From Microvirga lupini (lineage in GTDB: Bacteria; Pseudomonadota; Alphaproteobacteria; Rhizobiales; Beijerinckiaceae): a stretch of 64,000 bases of DNA. A program made the translations under genes and the position numbers. This document shows, one piece after another, positions 49,507-59,844 of the stretch. Location: assembly GCF_014191055.1 (NCBI RefSeq), contig NZ_JACHWB010000003.1, positions 744,066-808,065 on the forward strand. Direction: 5' to 3'. The notes below the pieces were generated by a model. The model searched no databases, was not told the origin of the DNA, and was given only the letters and a program-made list of their open reading frames with translations. The first letter of the stretch is position 1; each line of letters opens with the position of its first letter.

Positions 49507-50679
49507 ATGCGCATCGATGCGTTGAGTGGAACGAGCCTCCTCTACAACCTTCGCTTCCGGGCGATCCTTTACCAAGTGCTCGCCGTCGGGAGCATTGTCC
49601 TTCTAGGGTGGTATCTTTTCACGAACGTCTCCCAGAAGCTGGCAGAGCAGAACATCGCGACGGGTTTCGGATACTTGAGCCGCGAGGCCGGATTCGTCAT
49701 CAGCCAGAGCCTGATCGACTATAAGCCGACTTATACCTACGGCCGGGCCATCCTGGCCGGTATCGCCAACACTGTCTGGGTTTCGGCCTGGGGTGTCGTG
49801 CTTGCGACCGTTCTCGGTCTTGTCGTCGGCATCGCGCGCCTGTCGCGCAATCCCTTGCTCGCTCTTCTCGCCTTCCTCTACGTGGAGGCACTGCGGAACG
49901 TCCCTCTCCTGCTCTATCTCTTCCTATGGTATGCTCTGATCGTCACCGGCCTGCCGGCCGTCAGGGAAGCGTGGGAAGTGCTACCCCATGTGTTCCTGAG
50001 CAACAGTGGATTGACGGTTCCATCCCTTGTCTGGACCAGTGATTATACGATCATCATCGGCGCGCTGGTTCTCGGAGCAGTTCTGGCATTTGCCATTCGC
50101 CGCCGCATGACAGCTGAGCGCATCACAACCGGCAAGGAGCGGACCTCCTGGCCCTTGATCGGCCTTGCTCTCCTGATCCCGCCAGCCCTCGCGATTTTGA
50201 TTCTCCAGCCAGATTTCACAGTCAGTCTTCCCGAAAAGGGACGTTTCCGCCTGACCGGCGGCTCACAACTCACTCCGGAATTCACAGCTCTGCTCGTCGG
50301 CCTCGCCCTCTCCGCCTCTGCCGGCATTGCCGAGATCGTGCGAAGCGGCATTCTGTCGGTTCGCAAGGGCCAGTGGGAAGCATCGCGGGCCCTGGGTCTG
50401 AGAGACGGGCAGGCCATGCGGCTCGTCGTTCTTCCCCAAGCATTGCGGGTCATCATCCCTCCGCTCACAAGCAGCTATTTGAGCCTCTTCAAGAACTCGT
50501 CGCTCGCGATCGCAATTGGATACCCGGATCTCGTAATGGTTTCAAACACCACCATGAACCAGACGGGGCAGGCGATCGAAGGCATCGCAATCTTCATGCT
50601 TGTCTATCTTGGGCTGTCGATTGCGATCTCGCTGTTCATGAACTGGTACAACAGTCGCGTTGCTCTGAAGGAGCGCTAG
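49507..50679 (+). CDS. Amino-acid ABC transporter permease (AapQ/BztB-like)
   Basis: A 390-aa inner-membrane protein. One span is near residues 24-43, a large periplasmic loop follows, then the conserved permease core with further spans. The EAA loop facing the ATPase reads EIVRSGILSVRKGQWEASRALGL. The N-terminal extension and length match AapQ rather than the short HisQ-type permeases. It pairs with the following gene (3-nt gap). Confidence 0.9.
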   Translation: MRIDALSGTSLLYNLRFRAILYQVLAVGSIVLLGWYLFTNVSQKLAEQNIATGFGYLSREAGFVISQSLIDYKPTYTYGRAILAGIANTVWVSAWGVVLATVLGLVVGIARLSRNPLLALLAFLYVEALRNVPLLLYLFLWYALIVTGLPAVREAWEVLPHVFLSNSGLTVPSLVWTSDYTIIIGALVLGAVLAFAIRRRMTAERITTGKERTSWPLIGLALLIPPALAILILQPDFTVSLPEKGRFRLTGGSQLTPEFTALLVGLALSASAGIAEIVRSGILSVRKGQWEASRALGLRDGQAMRLVVLPQALRVIIPPLTSSYLSLFKNSSLAIAIGYPDLVMVSNTTMNQTGQAIEGIAIFMLVYLGLSIAISLFMNWYNSRVALKER

Positions 50680-50682
50680 GAC

Positions 50683-51795
50683 ATGACGACAGCAACCGAC
50701 ATAGCCGAAGCCCAACTGAAGATGCCGGTCCGGCGCGACCCGGATGTGGGTCGCCGCCTGCTTCATCGCACCCTCAAGCCCCTCATCGGGACTCCGCTCA
50801 ACGCGGTGATCACCCTGGTCTGCTTGTGGATCATGTGGCTTGGAGTCAAGGGTGCCTATGGCTGGCTCGTGACCCGTGCGGTCACCGAGGGAGGCGCGCA
50901 GGCCTGTAAGGTGGGGCAAGGTGCGTGCTGGCCCTATTACGAAGCCAAACTTCGCTTCATGGTCTTTGGGGTCTATCCTTACGATGAGCATTGGCGCGTT
51001 GCACTCGCCATGGTCCTGTTCCTGGGCGCGATCGCCGTTACGATGATCCCGCGCTTTTGGAATCGAAAACTCCTCATGCTCTGGGCCATCACGATTGTGG
51101 CCACGGGAGTGCTGATCGGGGGCGGTGTCCTCGGCCTCTCTTATGTGCCTACGACGCAATGGAGCGGCCTGCCGCTTTCGTTCCTTCTCTCGGCCGTCGG
51201 GCTGGCACTCGGCTTTCCCCTGGGGGTCGTGCTGGCATTGGCCCGCTCTTCGAAGCTTCCTGCCATCCGGGTGATCGCCATCGTCTTCATCGAGGTGATC
51301 CGAGGCGTGCCGCTCATCAGCATCCTGTTCATGGCCTCGGTCATGCTGCCGCTCTTCATGCCTAGCGGGATCACGGTCGACAAGCTGCTGCGCGCGCAAA
51401 TCGCAATCATCATCTTCGCAGCCGCCTATATCGCAGAAGCTGTCCGCGGAGGACTGCAGGCGATCCCGCGAGGACAGCACGAAGCGGCCAGTGCCATGGG
51501 GTTGCATTACTGGCAGTCCATGCGCCTCGTTGTTCTGCCTCAGGCGCTGAAGATCGCAATCCCGCCGCTGGTGAACATTTCCATCGGCTTCTTCCAGGAT
51601 ACGACCCTGGTTACGATCATCGGACTTCTCGATTTCCTCTCCACCGTGCGTACGGCGATGACGGATCCGAACTGGGTAGGCATCGCCGTGCTGGAAGGCT
51701 ACGTCTTCGCAGCTGTCGTGTTCCTGGTCTTCTCCTATGGAATGGGCTCCTACAGCCGATTCCTGGAGCGTCGTATGCGCCTCGGGCACGATTGA
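50683..51795 (+). CDS. Amino-acid ABC transporter permease (AapM/BztC-like)
   Basis: A 370-aa inner-membrane partner of the preceding permease. A long N-terminal region with an early span (about residues 45-60) and an extra pair of spans around 105-150 precede the core. The core carries the EAA loop AEAVRGGLQAIPRGQHEAASAMGL. In aap and bzt operons an ATP-binding protein (AapP/BztD) follows; here a convergent oxidoreductase gene starts its 3' end 62 nt later, so the ATPase must come from elsewhere or the importer is incomplete. Confidence 0.9.
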   Translation: MTTATDIAEAQLKMPVRRDPDVGRRLLHRTLKPLIGTPLNAVITLVCLWIMWLGVKGAYGWLVTRAVTEGGAQACKVGQGACWPYYEAKLRFMVFGVYPYDEHWRVALAMVLFLGAIAVTMIPRFWNRKLLMLWAITIVATGVLIGGGVLGLSYVPTTQWSGLPLSFLLSAVGLALGFPLGVVLALARSSKLPAIRVIAIVFIEVIRGVPLISILFMASVMLPLFMPSGITVDKLLRAQIAIIIFAAAYIAEAVRGGLQAIPRGQHEAASAMGLHYWQSMRLVVLPQALKIAIPPLVNISIGFFQDTTLVTIIGLLDFLSTVRTAMTDPNWVGIAVLEGYVFAAVVFLVFSYGMGSYSRFLERRMRLGHD

Positions 51796-51857
51796 ACCAT
51801 TCAAGGGACCTCTGATCGAGGTGCCCAGAATGCAGAGCTTGCGGGCGACACTCTGCG

Positions 51858-53153
51858 TCAGGAAGCGCGTGCCGCGCGATGCTCCTTGGCAAAATCCATG
51901 GCTTGGTAGGTCCAGTAAGTGAGCTGTGCTGCGGCAATGCCAAATGGACCACCACTCCATGTGAGACCAAAAGGTTCGTAGAGACGGTAACGGTCACTCG
52001 ATCCGAGGATTCCCTCTGCGATCACGCGCCCTCCGATAGCCGTCGTGTTCATGCCACGCCCGCCGAAACCGAACACATACCAAACCCCCGGTTGGAGCTG
52101 TCCGATAAGAGGCATCAAATGGCGTGCATAAGCCATGAGGCCCGACCATGCCGTTTCCACACGCACATCTTTGAGCTGCGGATAGGTGGCGACCATCGTC
52201 CTTTGCATCATCTCCGCAAGACGGCGCGGTTCCGTTGTCCGTGTTGTGATACGCCCGCCCCAGAGCAGGCGCCTTCCTTCGTCGACAAGGCGGTAATAGT
52301 CCCCCGCACGACGATTGTCGCTGATCGCCATAGGCGTGCGTACCGCCTCCGCGATCCTCTCAGGTGCCGCCTCCGTCAAGAGCACATAGGTCGCGATCGG
52401 CAAGATGCTGCGGCGCAGGCGAGGCAACAAGCCATCTGTGTACCCTCCCCCTGCCAAGATCACGTCTTGCGCCCTGACCTCACCTTGGGCAGTTCTGACG
52501 ATCTTCCCTGGCCGATCCAGATCGCATCCTAGGACGCGGGACTTCTCGAATATCTGCCCACCTTGGGCTTCGATAGCCTGTGCGAGTGAGCGTGCGTAGT
52601 TGAGGGGGTGGAAGTGAAAGCTCGCAGGGTCATAAACCGCCTGATAATACTTCGTAGATTGGAGAACAGTTCGCACGGCATCGGTCTGCATCACTTCGAG
52701 GCGATAGCCGAACTCCCTCTGCATTGTCTCGCACTGCCGCCTGAGGCCATCCGGATCGTCATATCGAAGCACACTTATCTTGCCGTAGACCCGCGGATTG
52801 TCGGTCATGGCAAGACTGTTGATGTTCTCCTCGACGATACGGGCACCTTCCATCGAAAGACGGTATAAGGACTGAGCCCTTTCGGCACCCACCATGCGAG
52901 TGATGTTAGCAAGGCTCGTTGCATAGCCGGGACCGACGAACCCGCCATTGCGACCGGACGCTCCCCAGCCGACCCGCTCAGCCTCCAGCACTACAACAGA
53001 GCGACCGGATCGCGACAACTCGAGAGCAGCTGTGAGCCCTGCGAGCCCTCCCCCCACAACGACCACATCAGCATTCACCGTTCCATTGAGGGATGAGCGC
53101 TGTGACGTATCCGTCAGGGTTCGAGCGTAGTAGGTATCCCCGTACCCGGTCAT
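51858..53153 (-). CDS. FAD-dependent oxidoreductase (DAO family, PuuB-like)
   Basis: A 431-aa flavoprotein. The dinucleotide-binding motif VVVVGGGLAGLTAALELSRS lies at about residues 29-48, followed by SGRNGGFVGPGYA. The C-terminal substrate/FAD segment WSGLMAYARHLMPLIGQLQP and GFGGRGMNTTAIGG match glycine/gamma-glutamylputrescine oxidase-type DAO proteins. It would oxidise a primary or secondary amine or amino acid to an imine with H2O2 or another acceptor. It converges on the ABC importer genes and probably handles a product of the island. It has no signal peptide. Exact substrate is unknown. Confidence 0.87.
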   Translation of the reverse strand: MTGYGDTYYARTLTDTSQRSSLNGTVNADVVVVGGGLAGLTAALELSRSGRSVVVLEAERVGWGASGRNGGFVGPGYATSLANITRMVGAERAQSLYRLSMEGARIVEENINSLAMTDNPRVYGKISVLRYDDPDGLRRQCETMQREFGYRLEVMQTDAVRTVLQSTKYYQAVYDPASFHFHPLNYARSLAQAIEAQGGQIFEKSRVLGCDLDRPGKIVRTAQGEVRAQDVILAGGGYTDGLLPRLRRSILPIATYVLLTEAAPERIAEAVRTPMAISDNRRAGDYYRLVDEGRRLLWGGRITTRTTEPRRLAEMMQRTMVATYPQLKDVRVETAWSGLMAYARHLMPLIGQLQPGVWYVFGFGGRGMNTTAIGGRVIAEGILGSSDRYRLYEPFGLTWSGGPFGIAAAQLTYWTYQAMDFAKEHRAARAS

Positions 53154-53221
53154 GAAAGGCCCCTGATTGTTCTGATCTCCTATTTATAATCCTAGCCTAA
53201 TCTTGATGAACTTAGAATGGC

Positions 53222-53935
53222 TTAATCCGGCGGCGAAGGGCATATGCTCCCGCAACATGCAACTCCTGGCAGAAGGTAGCGAAGGCAGCAGAGTTTTCGT
53301 TGCCGGACTGTGTCATTATCCTGCGGCAGGTACCGCACCAGACCGTACATGGGATTGGCCTGACCATTTCTATCCAGGCGATTGGACAACAGTGAACGCC
53401 CCTCCTGCAGGGCGTCAGAGCGGGTAATGCCAATCGCCTCCGCCTGGTCGAGGGCCCACTCGAAGATGTCGGCTGCATTGTTCCATAAAAGGCGGGGCGA
53501 CACTCTGAACAGCCCGGCGAAGTTCCGGATCAGAGGTTCAACATGGCTCTGAAAGAGACTTGAGAAGCAGCCATCGGAGTCAAGGATTTCTGAGGGTTCC
53601 GCATTGGGGAGAACGATGGCTGCGGTCTTCCCTTTTTCGTCTACGGCAAGGCTGATCCGGTCCAGTTCCACTTGTAGACCGCGACCCAGCAATAGCATAG
53701 CTGCGGTCGTTGGGATGATGAGAGCCCCAAAATGCCATTGTGTCCACATGGACACGATTGCCCGACGGTCACCTCCCACGTGAACCTCCGCAAATCGAGC
53801 GAGAAGGTTTTCTGAGATGCTTTGGTCGAGCAGGTCGCGGCCAGAGATGACGGAGCTATGCTCTCCCGGAAGAGCCAAGGCATCCTTGTAGTGAACGAAA
53901 ATTCCGGTGAAGCATGGTGCAAGCGAAGGAATCAT
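53222..53935 (-). CDS. fhuF: FhuF-like siderophore-iron reductase
   Basis: A 237-aa cytosolic [2Fe-2S] protein that releases iron from ferric siderophores by reduction. The FhuF C-terminal signature is present: RKLCCLRYLLPGVACCGSICPSP, split here as RKLCCLRY and ACCGSIC, supplying the four cluster cysteines. The middle (MWTQWHFGALIIPTTAAMLLLG, of which WTQWHFGALI is diagnostic) is family-typical. Its ATG overlaps the permease stop by 4 nt, placing it third in receptor-permease-reductase. Confidence 0.92.
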   Translation of the reverse strand: MIPSLAPCFTGIFVHYKDALALPGEHSSVISGRDLLDQSISENLLARFAEVHVGGDRRAIVSMWTQWHFGALIIPTTAAMLLLGRGLQVELDRISLAVDEKGKTAAIVLPNAEPSEILDSDGCFSSLFQSHVEPLIRNFAGLFRVSPRLLWNNAADIFEWALDQAEAIGITRSDALQEGRSLLSNRLDRNGQANPMYGLVRYLPQDNDTVRQRKLCCLRYLLPGVACCGSICPSPPD

Positions 53936-55206
53936 AGCTGTCGCGCCACTGCCCCTGAAGAGTGGCTGATCCCATTTTCCTCAGAGAGAGAAGGAGGTCG
54001 CTGGCCTAGCAAGACAACGACGGGAAGAGTCAATGCCGTAAAGGCTGCTGCGGCTCCGAAACAGGCACCATAGCCGAAATGCTGTGCGATCCATCCCGAT
54101 CCGACGCCGCCTATCATGCTGACGAGAGCGTCCGTACATTGAAAGAGCGTAAAGTCGACGCCCCCTTGGCGTGGATCGGAGAGCTCCATAAACCTAGCGT
54201 AGAGCCCAACGAAGCCAATTGCCATGATCCCGGATGAACTTGCCAGGGCCAGTGGGATCAGGAGCGATTGCGTCGTATTGCCCGTCCATGCCGCCAATCC
54301 GAGACCTGACAAAGCAACTGTCTGCAAGATGAGCGCCAGGATCATGATCCCCCGTGAGCCCCACGCTCTGACACAGGCACCTCCCGCAATCGCGCAACCG
54401 AAACCGACGATCATGCCGCCTGCTCCATTGATCGTTCCAAGCGACCCCAGATCGACACCTGCATCGATAAGAAAGGGTCCGAGCATGAAGAGCCCCCATT
54501 TCTGCGATGCAGCATAAAAGGCGGCAAGAACGAGGCCCTTGCGCATCTCGACACGCCTGAGGGCGTTCGTAACTGATGGTCGTTGCAGACGCGCAGCTTC
54601 TGGCTTCGAAGAAGGTGACAGCAGGAATGGCAAGCCGAGCAAGCTGAGGAGCACAGCCATGGAGATCATCGCCCAGGCCCACTCCACCTGTGCAACGAGC
54701 AGGAGGAACAATCCCGATCCGATTGCCGCACCAAGATAGGCTCCTCCAACTTGCGCGGAGTTAGCCCAACCGTGGTGCCGCTGATGGAGGCTCTCGACGG
54801 CATGACCGTCACAGGCGATGTCGACGGTCGAAGCCGCGAAGGCAATCACCATGAAGGTTGCCATGATCGGCCAGATATTCGTCGGGCTGATCAGGCCGGC
54901 CAGGACGAGACCGGATGCGGAGATCAGCCCGCCAATCAGCACAATCGACCGCGAACGGCTTGGGCCGTTTTCCGGCAGGCGAAAGCGCTCAAGCGCGGGT
55001 GCCCACGAAAACTTCAGAACCCAGGGCAGGACCGCAAGATAGGTCATGCCGATGTCGTCGAGAGATACTCCTTGCTCACGAAGAACACTCGGGAGCGCGG
55101 TGAACGTCACTCCGCTGATGATGCTCTGCCCGACATACAGCCCACCGACAGCCAAGACGATTGCTGCGGGTGATGCGAGACCTCGCCCTCTGGCGTTCTG
55201 AGACAT
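53932..55206 (-). CDS. RhtX/FptX-like siderophore MFS permease
   Basis: A protein of about 424 aa with twelve hydrophobic spans, AmpG/RhtX-like. The segment VSLDDIGMTYLAVLPWVLKF (split from SWAPALERF) is a hallmark of single-polypeptide siderophore importers such as Rhizobium RhtX and Pseudomonas FptX. These move the ferric siderophore across the inner membrane without an ABC system. ATG 55206 is chosen, 9 nt after the receptor stop; in-frame GTG codons at 55221 and 55218 would overlap that stop. Confidence 0.88.
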   Translation of the reverse strand: MSQNARGRGLASPAAIVLAVGGLYVGQSIISGVTFTALPSVLREQGVSLDDIGMTYLAVLPWVLKFSWAPALERFRLPENGPSRSRSIVLIGGLISASGLVLAGLISPTNIWPIMATFMVIAFAASTVDIACDGHAVESLHQRHHGWANSAQVGGAYLGAAIGSGLFLLLVAQVEWAWAMISMAVLLSLLGLPFLLSPSSKPEAARLQRPSVTNALRRVEMRKGLVLAAFYAASQKWGLFMLGPFLIDAGVDLGSLGTINGAGGMIVGFGCAIAGGACVRAWGSRGIMILALILQTVALSGLGLAAWTGNTTQSLLIPLALASSSGIMAIGFVGLYARFMELSDPRQGGVDFTLFQCTDALVSMIGGVGSGWIAQHFGYGACFGAAAAFTALTLPVVVLLGQRPPSLSEENGISHSSGAVARQL

Positions 55207-55214
55207 GACTCTGC

Positions 55215-57314
55215 TCACCACCGGTAACGCAAGCTCGCGATGAACTTGCGGCCTTCGTCGAAATAGCAGTAGTTCGACGTGCAGACCTGCCCATCCTCAT
55301 CGAGGAGGTTGGTGGCGTTCACCTGGAACCGCAGCCCCTTGAGGCTGGGATTGATGTTCTCCAGATCGTAGCGGATGGCCGCGTCGAGATAGGCACGGGC
55401 ATCATTTTCGATCACAGGACGATTGAGATTGTCGCCAAAGCTCTCGCCGACGTAGCGGATGCCACCAGCGATACCGAGCCCCCTCGCTGACCCGTCCTGA
55501 ACCGTATAATCAAGCCAGAGCGAAGCCATGTGATAGGGCACGCTCGTCAGCTGATTTCCCTCCGTTTCAGGAGTGAGCCTCAGGATGCGTGCGTCCGTAT
55601 AGGAGTATGAGGCTTGGACGCTCAGACCTTCAGCCAGAGTGGCGACGCCTTCAAGTTCGAATCCCCGGGAGCGCAGATCGAGCTGAACCTGCTGGTTGGT
55701 TGCGTCAACGACCTGATAGATCACTGCATTATCTTGGCGAAGATCGAAGATCGCAGCGCGAAGGGATGCGTTCATGCCAGGGATGTCATACTTCACGCCG
55801 GCTTCAATCTGTTCGCCAGTTGTCGGCTCGGCGACGCCGCCGTTGAGGACGGTGCCGGGATTGGGCGTGAATGAGGTTCCATAGCTCACATAGGGAGCAA
55901 GGCCGAAGTCCGTCACATAGCCGAGGGCGGCTCGGCCGGTGAATTTCGCATCGCTCCGGTCATACTCAAATCCGGCAGTGTCATACTCGCTCGTCAGCCA
56001 ATCGTGACGACCGCCGAGGGTCAGGCGCCACTTCCGCCACTTGAGCTGATCCTGGATGTAGATCCCGGTTAGGGTCTGTGTTTGCTCTTCCCGATAGGAG
56101 AGAGCCGGGTCCACTCCAATCGGAATGGTGGCATCGAAACCCTGCTTGGAGATATAGCTTAGGCGGCTGATGTCCAAGCCAGTCAGGATCGTATGATCGA
56201 TCTCTCCGGTCCTCAGGTGGCTTTCGAGATGGGTATCACTGACGATGCCCCAGTTGTTCTCGCGGGTCAGTCCCGAGCCTCCATAGACGTATTCCTGATT
56301 TGTGCCGAGTGCCGAGAAACGTGTGCGCTGGCGCAGAGTGAACATGTCGCTGAAGCGATGCTCGAACTCGTAACCAATCCGACCTTGCTGCTGCCGGAAG
56401 TCGTTGTAGCGACGGTCGCCAGCGTAAACCCTGGTCGCTCCGATCGAGAGGCTGGTAGGATTGCCGGACGCATCCGTCGCATAGTTGTTAATGTAGGCTG
56501 CAGTACCGCCCGTGTTCGAGTCCATGTACTCGCCGAGGATAGTCAGGGTCGTTGCGTCGCTCGGTCGCCAAGTGAAGGCTGGGGCAATGAAGACGCGATC
56601 ATCGGGAACGGCAGCGATTTCGGTTCCAGCATGCCGGACGAGACCTGTCAGCCGGTACAGGAGAGTATTGTCGGATGCGACCGGGCCGGAGAGATCGAAG
56701 CTGCCCTGCAGGCGATCATATGATCCGGTCTGAATTTCGACCTCCCGGAACGGCAGGAAGGTGGGACGCTTCGAGATCAGATCCACAATTCCGCCCGTAC
56801 TGCTTGCCCCATAGATTGAGGCGGCAGGACCTCTCAGGATCGTAATCCCCTCAAGGCCGTAGGGCTCGAGACGAAACAGGCCGTTAGGGCTGTTGACTTG
56901 GCGCAGACCATCGCGGAACACGCCGGTGTAGGTGACATCGACGCCGCGAATGGAAAACGCATCATATCGCGGGTCGAACCCGTAATTTCCAACCCGCGTT
57001 CCTGGCGTATAGGAGACAGCATCCAACAGTGTCTGCGGCTTGCGATCCTCGATCTGCTGCTGGGTGACGGTTGAGATGGATTGCGGCGTCTCAAGAAGCG
57101 GTGTGTCGGTTTTTGTTGCGCTGCGCGATGACGTGGCGACATAGCCGCTGGCCGTGATCGGGCCGCCCTCACCTTCTCTCTTTCCCTCGACAGTCACCTC
57201 CTCGAGCTGGATGACCCGCTGCTCACTGGTCTGAGCGAGCGTCTTTTCTGGGATAAATGCAAGGGCAGTGGATGCAAGGAGCACAAAAGGGAGCTTCACA
57301 GTGGAAACCTTCAT
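55215..57314 (-). CDS. TonB-dependent siderophore receptor
   Basis: A 699-aa outer-membrane receptor. The signal peptide covers about residues 1-27 (LPFVLLASTALAFIPEKTLA). The TonB-box-like VTVEGKR segment follows, then the plug domain (LLETPQSISTVTQQQIED, LEGITILRGPAASIYGASSTGG), then the 22-strand barrel ending in the usual aromatic terminus (FIASLRYRW). It belongs to the FhuA/FptA-like siderophore group. It is first in the leftward iron cassette, preceded by an AT-rich control region. The specific siderophore cannot be read from sequence. Confidence 0.93.
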   Translation of the reverse strand: MKVSTVKLPFVLLASTALAFIPEKTLAQTSEQRVIQLEEVTVEGKREGEGGPITASGYVATSSRSATKTDTPLLETPQSISTVTQQQIEDRKPQTLLDAVSYTPGTRVGNYGFDPRYDAFSIRGVDVTYTGVFRDGLRQVNSPNGLFRLEPYGLEGITILRGPAASIYGASSTGGIVDLISKRPTFLPFREVEIQTGSYDRLQGSFDLSGPVASDNTLLYRLTGLVRHAGTEIAAVPDDRVFIAPAFTWRPSDATTLTILGEYMDSNTGGTAAYINNYATDASGNPTSLSIGATRVYAGDRRYNDFRQQQGRIGYEFEHRFSDMFTLRQRTRFSALGTNQEYVYGGSGLTRENNWGIVSDTHLESHLRTGEIDHTILTGLDISRLSYISKQGFDATIPIGVDPALSYREEQTQTLTGIYIQDQLKWRKWRLTLGGRHDWLTSEYDTAGFEYDRSDAKFTGRAALGYVTDFGLAPYVSYGTSFTPNPGTVLNGGVAEPTTGEQIEAGVKYDIPGMNASLRAAIFDLRQDNAVIYQVVDATNQQVQLDLRSRGFELEGVATLAEGLSVQASYSYTDARILRLTPETEGNQLTSVPYHMASLWLDYTVQDGSARGLGIAGGIRYVGESFGDNLNRPVIENDARAYLDAAIRYDLENINPSLKGLRFQVNATNLLDEDGQVCTSNYCYFDEGRKFIASLRYRW

Positions 57315-57410
57315 TACACAACGATAGTTTCCGCCTAGCAGTGACAGTTAATATGAGTCAAATACTTTAGTTTTTAATTATTATAACTTGAGATATCAAA
57401 TTTATACACA

Positions 57411-57437
57411 TTCTAAATTTAAATTAGAAGGGTTCTA
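57411..57437. promoter_or_regulatory. Irr/ICE-like palindromes upstream of the siderophore receptor
   Basis: Two overlapping inverted repeats share a half-site: TTCTAA-N7-TTAGAA (57411-57429) and TAGAA-GGG-TTCTA (57425-57437). The second resembles the iron-control element (TTTAGAA-N3-TTCTAAA) recognised by Irr in rhizobia. They lie about 100-125 nt upstream of the receptor start in a strikingly AT-rich 100-bp patch. Iron control is expected for the downstream genes. The regulator assignment is inference from shape. Confidence 0.5.
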
Positions 57438-57584
57438 TATTCTAGCGATCTGGCCGCATACCCTTAAACGGTCCAACCGCCAACTCAGTGCTGTTTCTAA
57501 AGAGAGCGGCATTCAAACATCAGGAAGAAATACACAAAGATTTTTAGGCCGACTGATGAGCGACGACCCACTAGTCAAGCGGGC

Positions 57585-58772
<1,188 letters not shown>

Positions 58773-58849
58773 TCACTGAAACATCCATTTCTGTTAGTTC
58801 AGGATGAACCTCTACAGTCCATTGGCCAATAGACAAAGCACGCATAGGG

Positions 58850-59800
58850 TTGGACATTTCGAACATACGGCGGAACTTGACGGAGCGAACGTTCGTGGCC
58901 AGCGGCACCATTCCAAGCTATGCTCTCTATGGAGAACCTGGTGACGATCCTAGTGCCGAGTGGGTCCATTGCGAGGCGATTCAGACCCGCAGTCACTTGC
59001 ACAATTACAGGATTCAGCCTCACCGGCACGAGCAGCTATTCCAGATCCTTCATCTCACAGGCGGCATGGCCGAGATCCTCATCGACGGTCGGAGCACCGA
59101 ACTCAGCGGCCCCTTCGCCATCACCCTGCCGCCGATGGCTGTGCATGGCTATGCGTTCTCGCCCGACGTCAGCGGCACGGTTGTGACACTCTTCGAAAGC
59201 CGCCTATCGCAGATCCTCGCCGACATGAGCGGCGTCCGGGACATCTTTCGGTCGGTGCAACTGATCCGTCTTCACGAACATGAGCACCTTGCGCAAGCCT
59301 TGGCAGCCGATATGGCATCTCTCGCGGCGGAATTTGCAGGTCGAGCCTCTGGACGCCTGGAAGCGATCGAGGCACGACTACTGCTCATTCTTATCGCCTT
59401 GCATCGGATCCAAGGTTCAGGTCAGGGTACCCTTTATGGGCCGGGTCAGAGGGCTCGTGGACATGCTTGGCGTTTCCGCGAACTCATTGAGAAGAACTAC
59501 CGCAGCCATCAGCGCGTGGAGGTTTATGCCATCAGGCTGGGCCTGACCCCGCCTCACCTCAACAGGATCTGCCGCGAGCATTTCGGTGACACGGCGCTGG
59601 GCATGATTCACCAGCGGCTTATCCTTGAGGCCAAGCGCTACCTCACCTTCACGACCTTGACTGCTAAGGAGATCGCACTTGCACTCGGCTTCGAGGACCC
59701 TGCTTATTTCACGCGCTTCTTCAAACGGCAGACAGGCGTTTCGCCTTTGGCGTTCCGGTCAATGCAGCAGAACACGACGGCTGAGGCGCCTACCCGGTAG
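58850..59800 (+). CDS. pobR: AraC-family regulator, probable PobR
   Basis: A 316-aa regulator. The N-terminal cupin-like domain (about 25-120, HRHEQLFQILHLTGG with metal/effector His residues) is followed by a C-terminal AraC double helix-turn-helix (VEVYAIRLGLTPPHLNRICR and AKEIALALGFEDPAYFTRFF). Placement divergent from pobA and its type match the AraC-type PobR activators that respond to 4-hydroxybenzoate. TTG 58850 is the likely start because no ATG precedes the cupin domain; GTG 58898 is another option. The name is inferred from context. Confidence 0.85.
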   Translation: MDISNIRRNLTERTFVASGTIPSYALYGEPGDDPSAEWVHCEAIQTRSHLHNYRIQPHRHEQLFQILHLTGGMAEILIDGRSTELSGPFAITLPPMAVHGYAFSPDVSGTVVTLFESRLSQILADMSGVRDIFRSVQLIRLHEHEHLAQALAADMASLAAEFAGRASGRLEAIEARLLLILIALHRIQGSGQGTLYGPGQRARGHAWRFRELIEKNYRSHQRVEVYAIRLGLTPPHLNRICREHFGDTALGMIHQRLILEAKRYLTFTTLTAKEIALALGFEDPAYFTRFFKRQTGVSPLAFRSMQQNTTAEAPTR

Positions 59801-59844
59801 AAACCCCCGGAGCCAAATGACGTTACCTCCGCGAGGAGGTGCCC

